Positions 23,477 through 31,216 of a stretch of 38,385 bases of DNA are shown here, in pieces. Each line of letters opens with the position of its first letter. Position 1 is the stretch's first letter. The position numbers and the translations under genes are program-made. The notes below the pieces were generated by a model. That model searched no databases. It was not told the DNA's origin and was given only the letters and a program-made list of their open reading frames with translations. The DNA is from a virus: the IMG/VR virus record IMGVR_UViG_3300024346_000204, positions 1 through 38,385 of that record; one strand, written 5' to 3'.

Positions 23477-25510
23477 TCAAGGTTGGACAAACACCCATTT
23501 GTTCCTACCTTCCAACCATGCGCGCTTCTTTTCGTAGCCCAGGTCACGCAGGATCGAGGCCACCTGCATCTGGTCCGCTCTGCCCTGGCGCTCCACCGGC
23601 TTGCCGATCGCCTCGGTCAAAATCAGCTCGCTGCTGATGGGTCGCAGGCTGTTGCGATGGGCGCTGAGCCACTCCTGAATGGCCGACTTCCAGGGGCTGT
23701 CCACCAGGTAGGTTTCGTTCTCCGCGTCCACCTGTGCAGCGTGGGTGCTGTCGAGGTGGTTGGGCTCACCGTTGCGGTATGCGGCCACTGCTGCGCTCCA
23801 GATGGCGTCACGCTCCAGCAGCAGGCCATCCACAGGGATGTGTGGGGCAGCGGTGACGGGGATGACCCAGAAGCGGCGGTTGCCGGTGTCATCAACCAGG
23901 AAGCCGGTGTCGCGGTTGGTGCTGCCAACGATGATCGAGCGCCTGGGGTAGGACTCGGTGGTGCGCTGGTATGGGGCGCGGAACAGGTCGGTCTGCTGGG
24001 TAAGGAAGGCCTTGACCTGGCCGGCGTGCTTGCGGCCGGTGATGTGATCCAGCTCAGCCCACTCCATGAGCCATGAACGGTGGAGCACCATGAGGTCGTC
24101 TTTGCTGCCGATGTCGCGCAGGGCATCGCTGAACCACAGGCCGCCGAGGTTGCGCCAGAAGGTGGATTTGCCGCAGCCTTGTGGCCCCATGAGCACGCAG
24201 GCGCTGTCGTGCTTGCTGCCGGGCTCAAAGATGCGGCGCACCGCGGCGATGAGCGTGGCCTTGAGCATGGCGTCGTAGAGACTGCCGGGCTGATCCTGTG
24301 GTCGGAGGTATGCGGTAGCGAGGTGGTCGATGTGACCAGGTGGCACATGATCAGCAACGTGCTCTAGGTATTCGCGCACGGGATCGTGGGGATTTTCCAG
24401 CGCCACGACATGAACGGCATCAGCAGCAAGGTCCTTGGTGACCTTTACGCCCTGCTGCGCCAGCTGCAGGTAGAAGTGCTCGATGCGCTCAATGGGCTTC
24501 TGGTCCAGCTCAATCGTCTGGGTGAAGATGTTCCAGCGAAGGCGATCAGCAAGCTGTTGACGCAGGAGGGATAGCAGCTCGTTTGATTCAAGCTTCAGGA
24601 GCTTGTCGGACCGCGGTGTAGGATCAACGGGTTGACGCTCCTGTGGGTGGGAAGCTGATTGCCGCTTGGATGCAACCGGGCGGCTTTTTTCATGGCCAGC
24701 GAGGTGCGCGAGGGTGCCGAGGGTGACGCCGTGGCCGTTGAAAGTGCGCCATTTGGCATCACAGGCGCCGGGCTCAAACTTGCCGGATGCAGTGGACCAG
24801 TGGATCCAGTCGTTGAGGAGCGACTCATCACCAACGCTGTGAAGCGCCATGCCGACCTTGACCCATGCGTCGTAGTCATCGGCATCAGCTGCAGGGATGC
24901 GATCGAGGAAATCACGGGCGCGCTGGCTTTCTGATTCAGGCAGCCGCAGCAATGGTGTGGGTTCGTGCTGCTGCCGCAGCATCTGCTGCATGAGTGTCGA
25001 GGGTGCAACGGCGATCGGCAGATCAGAGGGGCTGCGGCCCTTGACCCAGCGGTAGGCGCCGGTGATCGGGTGCGCACCTGCAACAACGGATTGGCAACCA
25101 GCCCAGCGCAGCTCCAGCTGCTCGCCTTTGATGGAGGATCGGAGCTTGGTCGTCTTGATGGTGGGCCAGAACGGCTCGGGCACCTGGTAGATGATCTGGA
25201 GGCGGGCATCACGGCCGGAGGTGACGGCCCATGATTTGGGCAGCTCACGAAGGGGTGCGCCGATCTGCTCTAGGACTTCAGATGCGCCGAGGCCATCGTG
25301 ATCAACGAAGAGCAGGCCACCGGATTGCGGGCCGGCGATGACGCCAACGGCAACGGCGCGACCTGCCTCGATCTCGACGATCAGCTGATCCTTGTTGAGG
25401 GGGCGCTTCTGCCATTCGGGCTGGTAGGGGCGCTTGTCATTGCCGACTGCGACGAGAGCCCAGTCATTGGGCAGCTGTGCGAGTTGGTGAATTAGTGGGT
25501 GGGTGGTCAT
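23477..25510 (-). CDS. Primase-polymerase / VapE-type helicase (677 aa)
   Basis: The N-terminal domain is a bifunctional primase-polymerase fold with FVDHDG (D70, D72) and SVVAGAHPITGAYRW. A PriCT-2-like helical domain follows (RARDFLDRIPAADADDYDAWVKVGMALHSVGDE, about 197-270). The C-terminal half is a virulence-associated-E helicase: Walker A GPQGCGKST (442-450), Walker B WLMEWAELD (480-488), then STNRDTGFLVDDTGNRRFWVIPV (530-552). It would prime and unwind phage DNA at the origin. It starts 12 bases after the VRR-NUC gene, so it is part of the same operon. Confidence 0.93.
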   Translation of the reverse strand: MTTHPLIHQLAQLPNDWALVAVGNDKRPYQPEWQKRPLNKDQLIVEIEAGRAVAVGVIAGPQSGGLLFVDHDGLGASEVLEQIGAPLRELPKSWAVTSGRDARLQIIYQVPEPFWPTIKTTKLRSSIKGEQLELRWAGCQSVVAGAHPITGAYRWVKGRSPSDLPIAVAPSTLMQQMLRQQHEPTPLLRLPESESQRARDFLDRIPAADADDYDAWVKVGMALHSVGDESLLNDWIHWSTASGKFEPGACDAKWRTFNGHGVTLGTLAHLAGHEKSRPVASKRQSASHPQERQPVDPTPRSDKLLKLESNELLSLLRQQLADRLRWNIFTQTIELDQKPIERIEHFYLQLAQQGVKVTKDLAADAVHVVALENPHDPVREYLEHVADHVPPGHIDHLATAYLRPQDQPGSLYDAMLKATLIAAVRRIFEPGSKHDSACVLMGPQGCGKSTFWRNLGGLWFSDALRDIGSKDDLMVLHRSWLMEWAELDHITGRKHAGQVKAFLTQQTDLFRAPYQRTTESYPRRSIIVGSTNRDTGFLVDDTGNRRFWVIPVTAAPHIPVDGLLLERDAIWSAAVAAYRNGEPNHLDSTHAAQVDAENETYLVDSPWKSAIQEWLSAHRNSLRPISSELILTEAIGKPVERQGRADQMQVASILRDLGYEKKRAWLEGRNKWVFVQP

Positions 25511-25522
25511 CCATGAAACCTG

Positions 25523-25915
25523 TTAGCCGTCAAAGTTTGCCGCATAGGTTGGCAGGTTGGCAACTATCTGATGCGCATCTGCAACAGAACGGGCAATGCC
25601 AGCGATGCCACCAGCGCTACGGACGGCACCAAGCCAGTGCTGCTGTGCAGGTGCGATGCGGCCGGTTGGTGTCTTGATCTCGATCGAGGTGAACACGGCA
25701 AGGCGCTGGCCAACCATGTCGGGGGTCACCACCACAGTGCGCCAGCCGATCAGGTCAGCGCTGCCACGGGCAAGGCCGAAGGTGACAAGCCGGCCGGTGT
25801 AGGGATCTGCGAGGCTGCCGACCGAGTTGCGGAACAGCCTGGCATCAGGCCGCGTGCCAAGCGCGAGGCGGATCTGCTGCTGCAGGGTGGTCTCGGCGTT
25901 GGCCACAGTGATCAT
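25523..25915 (-). CDS. VRR-NUC domain nuclease (130 aa)
   Basis: A stand-alone PD-(D/E)xK nuclease of the VRR-NUC type: RNSVG near residue 30, GSADLIGW with D54, FTSIEIKT with E79-x-K81, and GRIAPAQQHWLGAVRSAGG with Q91. Length is normal for phage members. Such proteins are found beside SF2 helicases and VapE-like primases and may process branched DNA. The start overlaps the helicase stop by four bases. Confidence 0.92.
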   Translation of the reverse strand: MITVANAETTLQQQIRLALGTRPDARLFRNSVGSLADPYTGRLVTFGLARGSADLIGWRTVVVTPDMVGQRLAVFTSIEIKTPTGRIAPAQQHWLGAVRSAGGIAGIARSVADAHQIVANLPTYAANFDG

Positions 25916-27288
25916 GCGCGATGCTGCTGCCTAGCGTAGAAAACGTGCCTAGCCCAGCCGGCTGGGTTCTTCATGCCGCGGGCAATGCCGACCTGGATCA
26001 GTTGCTCGATGCTCTGCGCCTTCTTTCGCTCAGCCACCCGCTGCTGGACGGCTTCGCGCTGCAGCTCCTTAAGGTCACCATCCTGCTGGCGGATCACGCG
26101 GGGCGGTGGCGCGCACGCTGCACCGCAGCACGGGCAGACTGGCGCCGGCTTGAATGCGGCAAAGCACTCGGGGCAGGTGCGGACTGATGGCGCTGCTGCG
26201 CTGGCCCGCGTTCGCCGTTCGCGATCAGCGAGCGACCAGTCGCGCGGATCATCAGGCCAGCCATGGCGGTGGACGTTGCCGACGTGATCCAGCACGATCG
26301 CCGCGGCCTTGCCTGGCGCTGGCCTGAGCACGCGGCCGACCTGCTGGAGGTAGAGCCCTTCTGACTGGGTGGGGCGTAGCAGGATGGCAACGCTGGCGGC
26401 TGGGATGTCGAAGCCTTCGGAGACCACATCTACTGTCACCAGCACCTGCAGCTCACCGGCTGCAAAGCGCTGGACTACCTGATCGCGCCGAACTGGATCG
26501 GTGGCCCCGAGCAGGGTTGATGCTGGGATACCGGCAGCGTTGAAGGATGCGGCGACGTGCTCGGCGTGTTGGACGGAACAGCAGAAAGCAATGGCGCGCT
26601 GGCCACTTGCGAGGCGTGTGTAGTGGCTGATGGCGTCACCCGTGACGGTGGGTCGATCCATTGCGGTCGCGGCCTGGTCGTTGGCGTAGTCACCTGCACG
26701 GCGCTTGAGCTGAGACAGATCCGCGACGAGAGGCGGGGCGTAGATCCGTGAATTGACCAAGTAGTCAAGAGAAATCAGGTCCGCAACAGACGGGCCGAAG
26801 ATAAGGCGGTCAAAAGCTGCCGATAGGCCGCGGCCATCCAATCGAGCGGGTGTGGCGGTGACTCCAAGGCGGAGCGCGTCGGGCCAGTGGTCCATAACAC
26901 GCTGCCAACTGCCTGCGGTGGCGTGGTGCGCCTCATCAATAACGATCAGGTCGGGAGCGAAGGGCATCCGGTCCAAGCGGCGCGCAAGCGTCTGGACGGA
27001 AGCGACCTGGATCGGGTGATCAGCGGCCAAGATGCCAGCGGCAATGATGCCGTGCTCGACGCCAGCGAGCTGGAGCTTGTCGGCGGTCTGGGCGATCAGT
27101 TCACGACGGTGGACCAGCACGATGGCGCTGCGGCCGCGGTCTGCGATCCCGCGCAGGATCTCAGCCATGACGATCGTCTTGCCGCCACCTGTGGGTAGCA
27201 CCAGCAAGGGAGCGCGTGCTCCGTCGCGGTATGCGAGGCGAAGGTCCGAGATTGCCTGCGACTGATAGGGACGAAGAGTGAGACTCAT
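25912..27288 (-). CDS. SF2 DEAD/DEAH helicase with C-terminal zinc finger (458 aa)
   Basis: Motifs in order: an RPYQ start region, Walker A LPTGGGKT (31-38), DEAH (118-121), TATP (144-147), then the helicase C half ending QQVGRVLRP with the arginine finger region. The C-terminus has CPECFAAF and CPCCG, a four-Cys zinc binding site. It resembles phage SF2 helicases related to type III restriction helicase subunits. It is the first gene of the minus-strand replication operon and is transcribed away from the RecE-like gene. Confidence 0.94.
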   Translation of the reverse strand: MSLTLRPYQSQAISDLRLAYRDGARAPLLVLPTGGGKTIVMAEILRGIADRGRSAIVLVHRRELIAQTADKLQLAGVEHGIIAAGILAADHPIQVASVQTLARRLDRMPFAPDLIVIDEAHHATAGSWQRVMDHWPDALRLGVTATPARLDGRGLSAAFDRLIFGPSVADLISLDYLVNSRIYAPPLVADLSQLKRRAGDYANDQAATAMDRPTVTGDAISHYTRLASGQRAIAFCCSVQHAEHVAASFNAAGIPASTLLGATDPVRRDQVVQRFAAGELQVLVTVDVVSEGFDIPAASVAILLRPTQSEGLYLQQVGRVLRPAPGKAAAIVLDHVGNVHRHGWPDDPRDWSLADRERRTRASAAAPSVRTCPECFAAFKPAPVCPCCGAACAPPPRVIRQQDGDLKELQREAVQQRVAERKKAQSIEQLIQVGIARGMKNPAGWARHVFYARQQHRA

Positions 27289-27390
27289 TGGACTAGACCT
27301 GCGATGCCCGCAGTGATATGCGAGTCGGAGGCCAGAAAGCTAAGCAAAATCAATGAGTTGCCGGGAAACGGCGGGAAAGGGGATGAGCTT
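27289..27390. promoter_or_regulatory. Divergent promoter region between replication and recombination operons
   Basis: About 100 bases separate the helicase start from the preferred RecE start. The region contains GCCG GGAAA CGGC, a small hairpin at about 27360-27372, but no convincing -35/-10 pair on either strand. It must hold the promoters of both operons unless they lie inside genes. This is inferred from layout. Confidence 0.4.
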
Positions 27391-28278
27391 ATGGTAAGTT
27401 ACGGGAGCCCGAATGAGCCGGAGGATTTGGAAAACGCCGACTATCACCGCCACAGTGCGGTATCGAAAAGCCACCTTGATCAGGTGGCGCGCAGCCCGCT
27501 TCACTACTGGGCGCGCTACTTGGACCCGAACCGGGTTGATCCTGAGCCCACGCCAGCAATGCTGGTCGGCTCCGCGGTCCACACCCACGTCCTAGAGCTG
27601 GACCAATGGGACGCGCGCTATGCGATGGCACCTGAAAGCATCGACCGCCGCACCAAGCAGGGCAAGGCCGAATGGGAGGTGTTCACCACCGCTGCCACCG
27701 GCCGTACGGTGCTGAGCCGTACAGACGCCGAACTGGTGATGCGGATGGGCCATGCCGTCTACAGCCACCCGGCCGCGGCCATGCTGCTCAAGCAGCTGCC
27801 CGGCAAAGCCGAGACCACCCACATGTGGGACGATGCCGCCACCGGCCTGCAGTGCAAATGCCGGCCGGATTGGCTGACCGATGACCACAGCCTGATCATC
27901 GACCTGAAGACCACCGAGGATGCGAGCCCAGCTGGGTTCCGCAAGTCGATCGCCAACTGGCGCTACCACGTCCAGGCGGCCTGGTATCTGAACGGCATCG
28001 AGCAGGCCACCGGCACCCGGCCGGATCAGTTCATCTTCATCTGCGTTGAGAAGAAGGCGCCGTTCGCGGTGGCCGTTTATGCGGCAGATGCGGAGATGAT
28101 CCAGATCGGCAACGATGCAGCAGCCCGCGACCTCGACGTGCTCGCCACCTGCAAGGCGGCTGGCGCATGGCCGGGCTACAGCGACCAGATCGAGACCATC
28201 AACCTGCCCGGCTGGATGCGGCCGCGGCCTGATGGATCTATGCCACAGCAACCACCCACCGAGATTGAGACTTACTGA
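27391..28278 (+). CDS. RecE-like PD-(D/E)xK exonuclease (295 aa)
   Basis: The protein has the pattern of RecE/DUF3799-type phage exonucleases: YHRHSAVSKSHLDQVARSPLHYW, then the GSAVHTHVLE helix (60-69), CRPDW with D160, IIDLKTT with D171 and K173, and YHVQAAWY (192-199). It would resect dsDNA ends for single-strand annealing with the RecT-like protein encoded next. I chose ATG 27391, which has AGGGG ahead of it and begins where homology usually starts; an upstream ATG at 27304 would add 29 residues. It shares one base with the RecT-like start (TGATG). Confidence 0.88.
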   Translation: MVSYGSPNEPEDLENADYHRHSAVSKSHLDQVARSPLHYWARYLDPNRVDPEPTPAMLVGSAVHTHVLELDQWDARYAMAPESIDRRTKQGKAEWEVFTTAATGRTVLSRTDAELVMRMGHAVYSHPAAAMLLKQLPGKAETTHMWDDAATGLQCKCRPDWLTDDHSLIIDLKTTEDASPAGFRKSIANWRYHVQAAWYLNGIEQATGTRPDQFIFICVEKKAPFAVAVYAADAEMIQIGNDAAARDLDVLATCKAAGAWPGYSDQIETINLPGWMRPRPDGSMPQQPPTEIETY

Positions 28279-28973
28279 TGAGCGACAGCACAGCACTGAC
28301 AACAACCACCCCACAGGGTGTGTTCTCCGGCATCCAAGCCTTTGAGGATGCGCAGCGGATCGCAAAAGCGCTGGCCAGCAGCACGCTGATCCCGCAGCAG
28401 TTCCAGGGGCAAGCGGGCTACGCCAACTGCCTAGTGGCGCTGAACATCAGCCGGCGGATGGGCATGGACCCGCTGATGGTGATGCAAAACCTGCATATCA
28501 TCCACGGCCGCCCGAGCTGGAGCAGCCAGTTCATCATCGGCCTAGTCAACGGTTGCGGCAGGTTTAGCCCGCTGCGGTACGACATCAGCGGCAAGGGTGA
28601 CACGCTGACCTGTGCGGCTGTTGCCACTGAGCTGAGGACCGGCGAGGAGCTGCGCGGGCCGGAGGTGACGATGGCGATGGCCAAGAAGGAAGGCTGGAGC
28701 ACCAAGAGCGGCAGCAAGTGGCTCACCATGCCGGACCTGATGATCCGCTACCGCGCCGCGGCCTTCTGGGGGCGGCTGTACATCCCCGAGCTACTGGTGG
28801 GCATCCAGACCCAGGAGGAGGTGCTGGACATCGAGCCGGTGGTGATCAGCGAAACACCGGCCGCCAGCGTGCAAAACCTGAATGAGAAGATCACGAAGCA
28901 GAAGCCGGCTGCAAAACCGGCCAAACAGGAAGAAGTGCAGGAGGTAGTGCTTGATGACGATGAAATCTTCTGA
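28278..28973 (+). CDS. RecT-like ssDNA annealing protein (231 aa)
   Basis: Typical parts are FEDAQRIAKALASSTLIPQQF, NCLVALNISRRMGMDPLMVMQNLHIIHGRPSWSSQF, EVTMAMAKKEGW and MIRYRAAAFWGRLYIPELL. It anneals single strands made by the RecE-like nuclease. After the fold comes a Lys/Ala-rich linker and an acidic hydrophobic end EVVLDDDEIF that looks like the C-terminal tip of SSB proteins. It lies right after recE and overlaps the next gene by about 20 bases. Confidence 0.9.
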   Translation: MSDSTALTTTTPQGVFSGIQAFEDAQRIAKALASSTLIPQQFQGQAGYANCLVALNISRRMGMDPLMVMQNLHIIHGRPSWSSQFIIGLVNGCGRFSPLRYDISGKGDTLTCAAVATELRTGEELRGPEVTMAMAKKEGWSTKSGSKWLTMPDLMIRYRAAAFWGRLYIPELLVGIQTQEEVLDIEPVVISETPAASVQNLNEKITKQKPAAKPAKQEEVQEVVLDDDEIF

Positions 28974-29184
28974 GGCTGGGTATCTTCAGCCGCGCGAGCT
29001 TGCTGAACGTTGGCGCGGTGTCGTCACGCTCAGCACGCTCGACAACTGGCGCAGCCAGAACCGAGGCCCGCGATTTGTGAAGATCGGCGGCCGCGTCCTC
29101 TACCCAGTGGTGGAAGTCGAGGCCTACGAACTGCGCAACCTGCGCGGCCTGCCCAACAATCCACCAACTCAACCCAGACCATGA
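28954..29184 (+). CDS. Small HTH DNA-binding protein, excisionase/AlpA-like (76 aa)
   Basis: The section YLQPRELAERWRGVVTLSTLDNWRSQNRGPRFVKIGGRVLYPVVEVEAYE is a MerR/AlpA-type winged helix-turn-helix with the typical G-P-x-F-x-K-I-G-x-x-V-L-Y wing. Such proteins act as excisionases or regulators. It starts inside the end of recT (ATG 28954 or 28960) and its stop overlaps the next start (ATGA). An Xis role is plausible in a temperate phage but is not shown; it lies 5 kb from the integrase. Confidence 0.75.
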   Translation: MTMKSSEAGYLQPRELAERWRGVVTLSTLDNWRSQNRGPRFVKIGGRVLYPVVEVEAYELRNLRGLPNNPPTQPRP

Positions 29185-29558
29185 CTTTCAAAACCAAAGG
29201 CGCCATCTTCAAGAACACACCGGAAAAGCTGCAGCAGCGGCTTGGTGATCGCTACGACGCCGGGAAGAAGTATCCCGATGTCGATGGCGTATTCGGGATC
29301 AAGGAAGAGGATCGGATGGCGTTCGCTAGCTACATCATGAACGCCGAGCCGAACGACAAGGGTGAAATCCCGGTGCGAATCACGGGCTACAACAACACCA
29401 GCCAGTCGGGGGTGAAGTATCTCGGGTTGACGATCGAGCCGGACTACAAGACCCAAAAGGGGATTGAGGACAGGATGGCGGCATCTGGCGCAGCTGAGAG
29501 CCTGGCCAAGGCAACCGGCGGCGTCACCGGCGAGATCGACGAGGCGGACCTGTTCTAG
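29181..29558 (+). CDS. Putative ssDNA-binding protein with acidic tip (125 aa)
   Basis: The protein shows TKGAIFKNTPEK at the start and YNNTSQSGVKYLGLTIEP in the middle, a pattern of short phage OB-fold-like proteins. It ends TGEIDEADLF, an acidic hydrophobic tip like that of SSB. Placement after RecE, RecT and an HTH protein supports a recombination or replication role. I do not recognise a defined family, so the SSB role is an inference from context and tail. Confidence 0.6.
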   Translation: MTFKTKGAIFKNTPEKLQQRLGDRYDAGKKYPDVDGVFGIKEEDRMAFASYIMNAEPNDKGEIPVRITGYNNTSQSGVKYLGLTIEPDYKTQKGIEDRMAASGAAESLAKATGGVTGEIDEADLF

Positions 29559-29559
29559 G

Positions 29560-29757
29560 TCACATCAGCTGCAGCTCCAGGCGTGCGATCTCATTGACCG
29601 CCGCTTGGAGCACCTCTTGCTGATAGGCGCATTGGCGGAGCAGTTGAGCAGCAAGCTGGCTGGTGTTGGTGCTGCGCTCCAGGGCGCGGCATTCAGCCTC
29701 CAGCTTGAACAGCTTCTCGGGCGGAATATCCACCGCCATCCATTGACCGAAGTTCAT
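29560..29757 (-). CDS. Small helical protein, opposite strand (65 aa)
   Basis: MNFGQWMAVDIPPEKLFKLEAECRALERSTNTSQLAAQLLRQCAYQQEVLQAAVNEIARLELQLM is almost all helix, with heptad-like Leu/Ala spacing at 17-62, and resembles small picocyanobacterial and phage proteins. It is read against its neighbours, ends two bases from the convergent ssDNA-binding gene, and starts 20 bases from the divergent zinc-ribbon gene across a GGGGCA/TGCCCC palindrome. Function unknown. Confidence 0.6.
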   Translation of the reverse strand: MNFGQWMAVDIPPEKLFKLEAECRALERSTNTSQLAAQLLRQCAYQQEVLQAAVNEIARLELQLM

Positions 29758-29763
29758 CTATTC

Positions 29764-29777
29764 GGGGCAGTTGCCCC
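29764..29777. promoter_or_regulatory. Palindrome GGGGCAGTTGCCCC between divergent start codons
   Basis: Six-base arms GGGGCA and TGCCCC surround two bases. The site lies between ATG 29757 (minus) and ATG 29778 (plus), so it occupies the place of both ribosome sites. It may be an operator or an RNA hairpin limiting translation of both genes. Confidence 0.45.
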
Positions 29778-30119
29778 ATGTTGCCCATGGATTGTCCAGC
29801 TTGCAGTCACAGCGTCCACCGCGCCGCATCTACGAACGGGAGGCTGCCGGATCAGATTGTGCGGCGCCGTGTGTGCCAGGGGTGCGGCCATGTGTGGTTC
29901 ACCGTTGAGGCGATCGTGCCTAGCTATGCGGTGGGCTGGAGCCCAGCACACCAGCGCAAGCCGGTGCTGCGGACGCCGGTGGATGTGGAGACGGGTTACA
30001 CGCGGATGCGGCTGCGACATGAGGAAGCGCAGGACCCGCGGGCAAACCTGACGCAGGAGTGGAACGAGCGACGGTCGAGAGAGGCCGATGCCCGGCACCG
30101 CGTTACGGATTGTGAATGA
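29778..30119 (+). CDS. Zinc-ribbon protein, possible regulator (113 aa)
   Basis: Cys pairs CPAC (residues 6-9) and CQGC (about 33-36) form a zinc ribbon like the N-terminal part of NrdR-type proteins (CPAC...R.VRRRVCQGCGHVWFTVE). The rest (VPSYAVGWSPAHQRKPVLRTPVDVE...) has no NrdR ATP-cone, so it is not NrdR. The C-terminus is charged and may be helical. The GTTACGGATTGT motif forms its last codons. Start may be ATG 29778 or 29787; no ribosome site is visible. Confidence 0.65.
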   Translation: MLPMDCPACSHSVHRAASTNGRLPDQIVRRRVCQGCGHVWFTVEAIVPSYAVGWSPAHQRKPVLRTPVDVETGYTRMRLRHEEAQDPRANLTQEWNERRSREADARHRVTDCE

Positions 30120-30154
30120 CCTGATGGCGTGATGCGCCGCCGGCAGTGTATGAT
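30102..30154 (+). promoter_or_regulatory. Putative promoter A: GTTACGGATTGT motif and TATGAT box
   Basis: GTTACGGATTGT (30102-30113) lies 35 bases before GTGTATGAT, where TATGAT (30149-30154) is a good -10 box followed by TTGCGCA. The same upstream motif and box occur at 33156-33215. It would start transcription of the small-gene chain beginning at 30196 with a leader of about 35 bases. No -35 box is seen at the usual distance. Confidence 0.6.
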
Positions 30155-30195
30155 TTGCGCATCGGAGGCAACCGGCCCTCCACCGCTTCACCTTC

Positions 30196-30339
30196 ATGGT
30201 CACCAATCCCTGGGTCAACCGCATCACCGCTCTGGTGGTGCTCGCTGCCATCTACGCAGCTGGATACGCCGGCGGCAAAGATGCAGCCATCCAAGCCCAC
30301 CAGAACCACCCTGCTTGCCACAGCAACCTGAAGCCATGA
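30196..30339 (+). CDS. Small single-span membrane protein (47 aa)
   Basis: MVTNPWVNRITALVVLAAIYAAGYAGGKDAAIQAHQNHPACHSNLKP has one transmembrane helix (about residues 9-26) and a short polar tail. It is the first gene after putative promoter A, and its stop overlaps the start of the next gene (ATGA). Similar short membrane proteins are common in cyanophages. Role unknown. Confidence 0.65.
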   Translation: MVTNPWVNRITALVVLAAIYAAGYAGGKDAAIQAHQNHPACHSNLKP

Positions 30340-30521
30340 CCACCACCACCAAGATGCGGCGGTATTACTTCCAGATCCGCTCAGCCAATGTGATCGAGTG
30401 CATCTGGGCGCACAGCCTGACCGATGCCAAAGCCAAGGCCGCCCTCACATGGATGCCTTGGTGGCAAGAGCTGGAATGGCTCAACCCTGAAAACGTCAAC
30501 GACATCTGGAGCAATGCCTGA
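30336..30521 (+). CDS. Small hypothetical protein (61 aa)
   Basis: MTTTTKMRRYYFQIRSANVIECIWAHSLTDAKAKAALTWMPWWQELEWLNPENVNDIWSNA has the look of a phage protein with a YYFQIRSANVIECIWAHSLTDAKAKA strand-helix motif. ATG 30336 overlaps the preceding stop by four bases; the longer frame upstream crosses the promoter and is not used. No function recognised. Confidence 0.65.
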   Translation: MTTTTKMRRYYFQIRSANVIECIWAHSLTDAKAKAALTWMPWWQELEWLNPENVNDIWSNA

Positions 30522-30753
30522 CAACACCACCGGCACCATGCTGCCGTTCCAATGGATCGAGGAGACCACTACCAGCCGCCACGGTGAAGGCATCAGCCGG
30601 CCGCAACCAAAGATCCGCACCCGAGAGTTTCGCTTGATCGTTTACCCAATCGGAGCGCCTCCTATGACATGGATCACCCGCGCCGAAACCAAGCGGCACG
30701 CCATCAAGTACGCCGAAGCCCGCTGGCCCGGTGCTGCGGTGGAGGTGGCGTGA
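30514..30753 (+). CDS. Small hypothetical protein (79 aa)
   Basis: MPDNTTGTMLPFQWIEETTTSRH... ITRAETKRHAIKYAEARWPGAAVEVA starts at ATG 30514, which overlaps the previous gene by 8 bases, and ends on TGA sharing a base with the next ATG. The strand-helix pattern near its C-terminus (REFRLIVYPIGAPPMTWITRAETKRHAIKYAEARWPGA) resembles the preceding 61-aa protein, suggesting distant relatives. Confidence 0.6.
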   Translation: MPDNTTGTMLPFQWIEETTTSRHGEGISRPQPKIRTREFRLIVYPIGAPPMTWITRAETKRHAIKYAEARWPGAAVEVA

Positions 30754-30956
30754 TGACTGACAACATCCGCGCCAAACTGGAAGCGCTGATTTCTGATCAC
30801 GGCATGTTCAGCGCCGGGCAACAGGAGGAGCGTCAGCGGTTTGCTGGCCTGCTCCGCGTCCGCCTTGATCAGCTGGCCAACCTACCCAGCCACCCGCAGA
30901 TCTCCGCACGCCGCGAGGAGCTGCTGAACATCCTGCAAGCCCTAACTCAACAATGA
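30753..30956 (+). CDS. Small helical protein (67 aa)
   Basis: MTDNIRAKLEALISDHGMFSAGQQEERQRFAGLLRVRLDQLANLPSHPQISARREELLNILQALTQQ is helical with two amphipathic segments. ATG 30753 shares a base with the preceding stop (TGATG), and its stop overlaps the next start (ATGA). Function unknown. Confidence 0.65.
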   Translation: MTDNIRAKLEALISDHGMFSAGQQEERQRFAGLLRVRLDQLANLPSHPQISARREELLNILQALTQQ

Positions 30957-31216
30957 CCCGCGTCCAACTCGACCAGCAGCGCGCCGATATGCTCGCCGCG
31001 CTTTATGCCTCCAGCGGCCGCACCTGCGGCACCTACACCGGGCTGTGGGAGGAGTTTTGCCGCGACATTGCCGCCAACTTCCGCGACACCTCCTACCCAG
31101 AACTTCACGCTGCCTGCGTGCAAGCCATCGGTGGTACTGAAAGCGTTCTTGCCGAAAAGCACGCGCAGCAGTGCATTGCTGTCTGCCGTCAATATGTGCT
31201 CGGGAGGTGGGCGTGA
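30953..31216 (+). CDS. Small hypothetical protein (87 aa)
   Basis: MTRVQLDQQRADMLAALYASSGRTCGTYTGLWEEFCRDIAANFRDTSYPELHAACVQAIGGTESVLAEKHAQQCIAVCRQYVLGRWA contains four cysteines but no regular zinc pattern. It overlaps both neighbours by four bases. It could be a small effector or a structural partner of the winged-helix protein encoded next; nothing in the sequence decides this. Confidence 0.65.
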   Translation: MTRVQLDQQRADMLAALYASSGRTCGTYTGLWEEFCRDIAANFRDTSYPELHAACVQAIGGTESVLAEKHAQQCIAVCRQYVLGRWA

